From Pseudonocardia ammonioxydans (GTDB lineage: Bacteria > Actinomycetota > Actinomycetes > Mycobacteriales > Pseudonocardiaceae): a DNA stretch of 64,000 nt. The notes beneath the pieces were generated by a model. It had not been told where the DNA came from. It did no database searches and saw nothing but the letters and a program-made list of their open reading frames with translations. The stretch lies in assembly GCF_900115005.1 (NCBI RefSeq), contig NZ_FOUY01000013.1, forward strand, positions 91,382 to 155,381, written 5' to 3'. Positions 59,145-64,000 of this stretch are shown in pieces. The translations under genes and the position numbers were made by a program. Every line of letters starts with the position of its first letter. Positions within the stretch are counted from its first letter, which is position 1.

Positions 59145-59975
59145 GTGGCCGATGACGCTGTCGATCACCTGGCCATGGCCGAGGAGGCCGCGCGGCTGCA
59201 CTGCCTCGCCGTCGCGCACGACGCGGAGGGCCGGCGGGACGAGGCACTGACCGCTGCGGAGGAGGCCGCGGGGCTGTACCGCGCTCTCGCCCGGGACTTC
59301 CCCGTGCTGTTCGGCGCCGACGCCGAGCGCGCCGACGCGCTCGCCGCCGCGATCCGGGACGGCCGGCCCGTGGACCCGGCGATGGAACCCGTCCCCGTCC
59401 GGGCTCGCGGCCCCGTGGCCGGGCCGAGCGCACCCGCGGTCGTCGCACGCGACACGGCACGTGCACCGGACGCCCCCGCCGTCGCGACGCCGGTGGCGGA
59501 CCCGCCGGCCGCCCCGGTCGACACCCGCCCCCGTCGGTGGCGACGCGGCGTGCTGCCCGCGGCGGCGGTGGCGGCCGTCCTGTTCGGAACCCTCGGCGCC
59601 GTCGGCCGGCCCCTGGCGGGCCCCCCGCCCGCTCCGGTGCAGGTCCGGATGCAGCCGCCACCCGCGCCCGTCGCGGTCGATCCGTGGACCGCCACGCCCC
59701 GCGCCGACGTCGCCCCGCCCGGGGTCGCGCTGCGCTCCGCGCCGTCCACCACCGGGGACCCGGCCGGGCGGCTGGCCCCCGGCGAGGAGGTCCGGATCCA
59801 GTGCGGCGAGGTCGGCCGGATGACCGCGAGCGAGACGGGCGAGCGCAGCGCCGCCTGGCTCCGCACCACCGCCGGGAGCTATCTCGCCGCGGTGAACGTG
59901 GAGTTCCGCGGGCCCAGCCCGATCCGGAACTGCACGGCCGGGCAGCCCGCCGTGCCGCTTCCCCACCACCGGTGA
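59145..59975 (+). CDS. Membrane-anchored protein with TPR-like N-terminus and SH3-like C-terminus
   Basis: A 276-residue protein. Seen: a helical N-terminal part (LAMAEEAARLHCLAVAHDAEGRRDEALTAAEEAAGLYRALA, one to two TPR-like repeats), a Pro/Ala linker, one membrane segment (about 126-148) and an extracytoplasmic bacterial-SH3-like domain (GVALRSAPSTTGDPAGRLAPGEEVRIQCGE...AAWLRTTAGSYLAAVNVEF). GTG with AAGGAG six bases upstream. The 233 bp before it show nothing recognisable. Possibly cell-wall binding; function unknown. Confidence 0.65.
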   Translation: MADDAVDHLAMAEEAARLHCLAVAHDAEGRRDEALTAAEEAAGLYRALARDFPVLFGADAERADALAAAIRDGRPVDPAMEPVPVRARGPVAGPSAPAVVARDTARAPDAPAVATPVADPPAAPVDTRPRRWRRGVLPAAAVAAVLFGTLGAVGRPLAGPPPAPVQVRMQPPPAPVAVDPWTATPRADVAPPGVALRSAPSTTGDPAGRLAPGEEVRIQCGEVGRMTASETGERSAAWLRTTAGSYLAAVNVEFRGPSPIRNCTAGQPAVPLPHHR

Positions 59976-59985
59976 CCGGGTGCGC

Positions 59986-60433
59986 TCACGCGCTGCTCGC
60001 GAGCAGGTAGCACCACGAATCGGTGAGGCTGCGCAGACAGATCTCGCGGTCCACCGCCCAGCCGACCCGTAGCCACCGTTTGGCCAGGTACTCGAGCTGG
60101 CCGAACGCGAGCACCGCCCGGACGCGGCGCGTCTCCGGCTCGCAGCGCCCGGCGCGGTCGAGCCCCTCCTGGATGGACCCGGCCACGTCCTCGAACCACG
60201 CGTCCAGGCCCGCCTGGATCTCCGGGTCGACCGCCGCGCCCTGGTAGGCGGCCGTGAGATGCCGCCGGACCTCGCCCCACTGATCGAACTTGCGGGACAG
60301 CCACGCCTCGACGAGCGCCCGCTCACCCCGCTCGACCACGGTGGTCAGCGGCGGGTCGTCCACGCTGGTGAAGACCTCGTCGACGTCGCGGATCACGGCC
60401 TGCATCAACTGCGCCTTCGACGCGAAGTGCAGG
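59986..60433 (-). pseudogene. TetR-family regulator lacking its DNA-binding domain
   Basis: The C-terminal part of a TetR protein is intact: from LHFASKAQLMQAVIRDVDEVF (end of the HTH domain) through ...LDAWFEDVAGSIQEGLDRAG...AFGQLEYLAKRWLRVGWAVDRE...LLASSA. Everything before LHFASK, that is about 45 residues with the recognition helix, is missing and the sequence instead becomes the antisense of a hydrolase gene. The break lies at about 60427-60433. Confidence 0.75.
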
Positions 60434-61111
60434 TGTTCGTCGAGGGCTCGCGCGAGGTCGTGACCGGGCAGCAGTGGCCGCCGCGCGAGGTCGAGTACCG
60501 GTCGCTGTACCTGCGCCCGCGGCACGCGCTGGCCGGCGAGCCCGAGCTGATGGGCCCGGAACACGCCACACCGGACGGCTTCTACCAGGCGCCGCTGACC
60601 GTGACCGACACCGTGCAGATCCTCAGCTGGAGCCCCCCCCCGGTTCGGGACCGACACCGAGATGATCGGTACCGGCGCGGCGCACCTGTTCGTCGAGATC
60701 GACCAGCCGGACACCAACCTGATCATGCGGCTGTGGGACGCGGCCCCGGACGGGAGCCGCCAGCTGGTGACCACCGGGTTCCTCAAGGCGTCGCACCGCG
60801 AGCTGGACGAGCGCACGACCGAGGGGAACCCGTACCACCCGCACACCCGGGCGGTCCCGGTCGAGCCGGGGACGATCGAGGAGTACGTGCTGCGGCTCTA
60901 CCCGTTCGCGACGACGTTCCGGCCCGGGCACCGGCTGGTGACGGAGCTGTCGAACGACGAGCCGCTCGCCGACGCGCACAACGCGCTCCTGCCACCGGAC
61001 GCGTTCCATCTGCCCGTCGGGCGGGCGGTGACCCACAAGATCTACCGGGACGCCCTGCACCACTCCCGGCTCGTGCTGCCGTTCACGGCCGGTCGGGCGA
61101 CGGCGTCGTGA
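60426..61111 (+). pseudogene. C-terminal fragment of a CocE/NonD (S15-type) hydrolase, also frameshifted
   Basis: From EVQVFVEGSREVVTGQQWPPREVEYRSLYLRP the frame encodes the C-terminal jelly-roll domain of an S15-family hydrolase; the catalytic two thirds are missing. At a run of nine Cs (60633-60641) the frame shifts by one and continues RFGTDTEMIGTGAAHLFVEIDQPDTNLIMRLWDAAPDG...YVLRLYPFATTFRPGHRLVTELSND to the stop at 61111; eight Cs would restore the frame. Its truncated 5' end meets the truncated 5' end of the TetR fragment. Confidence 0.75.
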
Positions 61112-61232
61112 CGGGTGGGCCGGCTCCCCCTCCCCCGGTCGTTCGGGGAGAGCCGGCCCCACGACTCGAGCACCGTCCGCGATTCGGACCCCGGGGGGCG
61201 TGTCGTCTGCTGTTCCGGGCCGGTCGGCTCGG

Positions 61233-62093
61233 CTACTCGCAGGCGACGCCGTCGTTGTCCCGGTCGAGCGCCGACCGGTACCCCGCCTCACCCACCCGGA
61301 GCGGGGCCGCCCCGGCCGCCCGCGCGGCACTGCAGTTCTTGTAGTAGGCCGCCCCACCACCGGAGGAGGCCGGCGCGGGAGCCTGCGTGGTCCGGGGCGC
61401 GGGAGCGGACTGCGGCTTCGGGGCAGGCTTCGGCTGCTCGCTCGACCGCGGCGTCGTGGTGGTGTCCGTCCCGCAGATCCGCCCGTTGGGGTCAGCGGCC
61501 CGCAGCGACCGCACGTAGCCGGCGTTCGCGTCGTTGCGGCCCTCGTACACGCCGGTGTGGTCGAGGGCGACCATGTAACGGCCGAAGTCGCGGCCGTCGT
61601 TCATCGCGACGTAGCGCAGCATCCGCCCGTAGCCGTCCCGGTCGATCCCCGGCTCGGTCGACAGCGTCACGGTGGTCCCGTACAGCACGAGCGACGCCGC
61701 CCCGGTCGCGGCCCCGCCCCTGGTCGTACCGGCCTCGCACGAGTCGATGCCGAGCACCCGGACCCGATCCCCGCCGTCCACTTCGAACGTGTCCCCGTCG
61801 ACGATCCGGGTCACCGTCCGTGTCCCCGACGGTCGGCCGACCACGTCACCGTCGGCGACGGTCGCGGCCTCGACGACGGCGTCGTCGTCGGCCGTGGCAC
61901 TCGATGGTGTCGCGCTCGACGAGACCGGGCTCGACGACGCCGAGGACGAGGTCGGCGGCGGAGCCGGAGCGACGGAGGCGATGTCGGACAAGGGCGGCGT
62001 CGCGGGCTGACCGCAGCCGGTCAGCAGCGCACCGGCGGTGACCGTGGTGGCGAGCACGAGCCGCAGGCGAGCGATCCGGGACATACCGGGCAT
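61233..62093 (-). CDS. Thermonuclease-like lipoprotein with C-terminal Excalibur domain
   Basis: A 286-residue surface protein. Seen: signal peptide with lipobox LLTGC (about 23-27), a Ser/Ala/Pro linker, an SNase-like OB-fold (TVTRIVDGDTFEVDGGDRVRVLGIDSCEAGTTRGGAATGAAS...VTLSTEPGIDRDGYGRMLRYVAM), a Pro-rich spacer and a C-terminal Excalibur calcium-binding motif (YYKNCSAARAAG...YRSALDRDNDGVACE). SNase activity is plausible though the glutamate/arginine catalytic set is only partly recognisable. The 245 bp upstream, to the IS element, hold no gene I can support. Confidence 0.85.
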   Translation of the reverse strand: MPGMSRIARLRLVLATTVTAGALLTGCGQPATPPLSDIASVAPAPPPTSSSASSSPVSSSATPSSATADDDAVVEAATVADGDVVGRPSGTRTVTRIVDGDTFEVDGGDRVRVLGIDSCEAGTTRGGAATGAASLVLYGTTVTLSTEPGIDRDGYGRMLRYVAMNDGRDFGRYMVALDHTGVYEGRNDANAGYVRSLRAADPNGRICGTDTTTTPRSSEQPKPAPKPQSAPAPRTTQAPAPASSGGGAAYYKNCSAARAAGAAPLRVGEAGYRSALDRDNDGVACE

Positions 62094-62338
62094 GAGAGGG
62101 CTACCCCATTCCGTGCGGAGGAGTTGACGAGGAGCAGCCGAGAACGAGCTGCACCCGGTTCATCGGCGGGGCTCTGATCTTGTTATCGACGCCGGCTCGG
62201 TGATCGTCAGAATTGCTGACGTCCGTCGGTCCACTCGCGACGAGTAGCCCTCTCGCCGGGGACCGCCCTCACCAGGCCGGACGTGAGCGAGCTGACCGGG
62301 ATCGGCGTCCCGAAAGCGATCTGCTCGCACGGCGGCTA

Positions 62339-62354
62339 AGCCTCGATCCGCAGA
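62339..62354 (+). repeat. Left terminal inverted repeat of the IS1380-type element
   Basis: AGCCTCGATCCGCAGA, exactly complementary to the last 16 bases of the window. Confidence 0.9.
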
Positions 62355-62386
62355 TGAACCTCGTCGTAATGCGGCGCGTGAAGAAG

Positions 62387-62458
62387 GAAAGTGCCTCCTG
62401 AGCTGGGATGATGGGTGTTGCGACGCACCGATCAACCCGGCTCGAGAGAGGCACTTTC
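62387..62458 (+). promoter_or_regulatory. Leader hairpin that can mask the transposase ribosome-binding site
   Basis: GAAAGTGCCTC (62387-62397) and GAGGCACTTTC (62448-62458) are perfect 11-bp arms 50 bases apart. The right arm contains most of the SD (AGAGAGG, 62445-62451) and ends one base before the GTG at 62460, so a transcript that includes both arms would have its initiation region base-paired. Confidence 0.7.
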
Positions 62459-62459
62459 A

Positions 62460-63857
62460 GTGCGAGTCTGTCACAGGTTCACCGCCGACTCGGCGCGCTT
62501 CGACGAGGATAATCTCGTGTCGGACGCGGGCCTGGTGCCGCTGCTCGGGCTGGCCGAGCAGACCGGCCTGGCAGAGATCATCGCCGGGAAGGTGTCGATC
62601 AAGACGCCGCGGGTCAAGTCGGGCTCGGCGAACCCGGCACCGAAACTGCTCACCGTGATCGCCAGGATGTGCGCCGGCGCGGACAGCATCGATGATCTGG
62701 ACATGCTGCGCGCGGGCGGGATGCCGATCGTGTTCGACGACGTGTACGCGCCCTCCACCCTGGGCACGCTGTTGCGGGAGTTCAGCTTCGGACACGCCCG
62801 CCAGCTGGAGTCGGTACTGCGCGAGCACCTGTGCGCCCTGGCCGCACGCACCGGGGTGCTGGCCGGGGTTGACAAGCAGGCGTTCATCGACATCGACTCG
62901 CTGCTGCGCCCGGTGTACGGGCACGCCAAGCAGGGCGCCTCCTACGGACACACCAAGATCGCCGGCAAGCAGGTGCTGCGCAAGGGCCTCTCGCCGTTGG
63001 CCACCACGATCAGCACCGAGCAGTCCGCACCGGTGATCGCGGGGATGCGGCTGCGCGCGGGCAAGACCGGCTCGGGCAAGGGAGCCGGGCGCATGGTCGC
63101 CCAAGCGATCGCCACCGCCCGCACTGCCGGCGCGACGGGGAAGATCCTCGTGCGCGGCGACTCCGCCTACGGCAATCGCGCAGTGGTCCGCGCGTGCCGG
63201 CGCGGCAAAGCCGAGTTCTCCCTGGTAGTGACCAGGAACCGGGCCGTCCAACGCGCCATCGCCTCCATCCCGGACACGGCCTGGACCCCGGTGCGCTACC
63301 CGGGTGCGGTCCAGGACCCCGACACCGGAGCGTGGATCTCCGACGCCGAGGTCGCCGAGGTGCCCTACACCGCGTTCGCCCACACCCATGACCAGTTCAG
63401 CGCACGGCTGGTGGTGCGCCGGGTCAAAGACGCCCGCTACCCCGATGCGCTGTTCCCGGCCTGGCGCTACCACCCGTTCTTCACTAACACGGGCCTGTCC
63501 ACCGTGGACGCCGACATCGTCCACCGCCGGCACGCGATCATCGAGACCGTGTTCGCCGACCTGATCGACGGCCCCTTGGCCCACCTCCCGTCCGGCCACT
63601 TCGGCGCCAACTCCGCCTGGGCCCTGTGCGCCGCGATCGCGCACAACCTGCTCCACGCCGCCGGCACCCTCGCCGGCCCCGCCCACGCACGCGCCCGCGG
63701 CGCGACCCTGCGCCGACAGCTGATCGGCGTCCCCGCCCGACTGGCACGACCCGCCCGCGCACCCGTGCTGCACCTACCCAGCCGCTGGCCCTGGGCGCCG
63801 GCATGGCAACGGCTCTGGGACCACACCATCGGCCACAGCCCGCCGGCCACAGCCTGA
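62460..63857 (+). CDS. IS1380-family transposase
   Basis: A 465-residue DDE transposase, apparently intact. Seen: VCHRFTADSARFDEDNLVSDAGLVPLLGLAEQTGL, the first acidic region DKQAFIDIDSLLRPVYG, ILVRGDSAYGNRAVVRACRRG (second aspartate) and HRRHAIIETVFADLIDGPLAHLPSGHFGANSAW (glutamate region). GTG 62460 with AGAGAGG eight bases upstream; the frame is open further upstream but inside the leader hairpin. High similarity of layout to actinobacterial IS1380 members. Confidence 0.92.
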   Translation: MRVCHRFTADSARFDEDNLVSDAGLVPLLGLAEQTGLAEIIAGKVSIKTPRVKSGSANPAPKLLTVIARMCAGADSIDDLDMLRAGGMPIVFDDVYAPSTLGTLLREFSFGHARQLESVLREHLCALAARTGVLAGVDKQAFIDIDSLLRPVYGHAKQGASYGHTKIAGKQVLRKGLSPLATTISTEQSAPVIAGMRLRAGKTGSGKGAGRMVAQAIATARTAGATGKILVRGDSAYGNRAVVRACRRGKAEFSLVVTRNRAVQRAIASIPDTAWTPVRYPGAVQDPDTGAWISDAEVAEVPYTAFAHTHDQFSARLVVRRVKDARYPDALFPAWRYHPFFTNTGLSTVDADIVHRRHAIIETVFADLIDGPLAHLPSGHFGANSAWALCAAIAHNLLHAAGTLAGPAHARARGATLRRQLIGVPARLARPARAPVLHLPSRWPWAPAWQRLWDHTIGHSPPATA

Positions 63858-63984
63858 CCCACCCCGCCGGCACCCGGCCCGAGAGCACACAACCGTGGAA
63901 GAGCTGGACAGACCAGCGACTCCCGCACGCCTCGAGCCAGGTCGCCATGATCACCTCACGGGCCAAGATCACTACCAACGCGGT

Positions 63985-64000
63985 TCTGCGGATCGAGGCT
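63985..64000 (-). repeat. Right terminal inverted repeat of the IS1380-type element
   Basis: TCTGCGGATCGAGGCT, the reverse complement of the left repeat, ends at the window edge. Confidence 0.9.

Larger units (their letters stand above)
62339..64000 (+). mobile_element. IS1380-family insertion sequence
   Basis: Bounded by perfect 16-bp terminal inverted repeats AGCCTCGATCCGCAGA at 62339-62354 and 63985-64000, the latter ending at the last base of the window; the element may extend a few bases further. It carries one intact transposase gene (62460-63857) and 127 bp of non-coding right end. The target-site duplication cannot be checked because the right flank is outside the window; the left flank reads GGCGGCTA. 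Confidence 0.88.

Noticed and set aside
62160..62435. A 91-codon minus-strand frame between the nuclease gene and the IS
   Set aside because: It crosses the IS left inverted repeat, has no SD and poor coding bias.
1..64000. tRNA, rRNA, riboswitch or CRISPR structures
   Set aside because: No conserved tRNA arms, rRNA segments, riboswitch cores or regularly spaced repeats were seen; the short tandem repeats found have two to five units only.

Overview
The window is very GC-rich DNA with strong G/C preference at third codon positions, many GTG starts, SD motifs of the AGGAGG type and chains of genes overlapping by ATGA/GTGA. Together with a mycothiol-dependent isomerase relic, an IdeR/DtxR iron box, a PaaX-type regulator and an Rv1733c-like membrane protein this points to an actinobacterium, most likely of the Pseudonocardiaceae (Pseudonocardia/Amycolatopsis type). 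It is an accessory, catabolism-rich chromosomal stretch; I see no rRNA, tRNA or CRISPR array.

1-12.5 kb: an AcoR-like regulator, an HSL-type esterase and a quinone oxidoreductase; a two-gene membrane-protein operon divergent from a TetR gene across a shared palindromic operator; then a leftward hydroxycinnamate (ferulate/coumarate) side-chain operon: PaaX-like regulator, aldehyde (vanillin-type) dehydrogenase, hydroxycinnamoyl-CoA hydratase-lyase (ech), feruloyl-CoA synthetase (fcs), MarR regulator, amidohydrolase. A 17-bp palindrome sits in front of the dehydrogenase.

12.7-23.4 kb: a rightward, translationally coupled operon of a polar amino-acid-type ABC transporter, a CapA-like metallophosphatase, a class III CoA-transferase, two 2-hydroxyacyl-CoA dehydratase/benzoyl-CoA-reductase-like subunits, an MFS exporter and a CocE-like lipoprotein hydrolase. 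Finding dehydratase-like subunits of an enzyme family known mainly from anaerobes in this setting, one with its three cysteines and one apparently without, is the most unusual system here.

23.5-39 kb: a PLD-nuclease/SF2-helicase/DUF3427 protein; a GbsR-like regulator divergent from a GMC oxidoreductase-aldehyde dehydrogenase-M20 hydrolase operon; an aromatic-ring operon (flavin monooxygenase-like protein, extradiol dioxygenase, hydrolase) divergent from an AraC regulator; a 600-residue acyl-CoA dehydrogenase with a perfect palindromic operator; a stand-alone XPB/Ssl2-type domain protein; and an RHH antitoxin whose upstream toxin gene is frameshifted.

39-54.7 kb: a P450; a CBS protein plus ArsB/NhaD-type transporter; an IdeR-box-preceded iron/siderophore ABC operon that ends in two related glutamine-amidotransferase-like proteins of unknown role; a set reminiscent of the mycobacterial DosR dormancy regulon (two universal stress proteins, an Rv1733c-like protein, an Hrp1-like CBS protein) with DosR-like palindromes; a CPBP protease and a trypsin-like protease.

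54.7-64 kb: a 54-residue SFPASD-motif protein behind an AT-rich operator, then decayed gene remnants; a GltS symporter-amino-acid oxidase operon divergent from an RpiR regulator; a two-gene deletion scar joining a headless TetR gene to a headless hydrolase gene; an excalibur-domain thermonuclease-like lipoprotein; and an IS1380-family element whose right inverted repeat ends exactly at the last base of the window.
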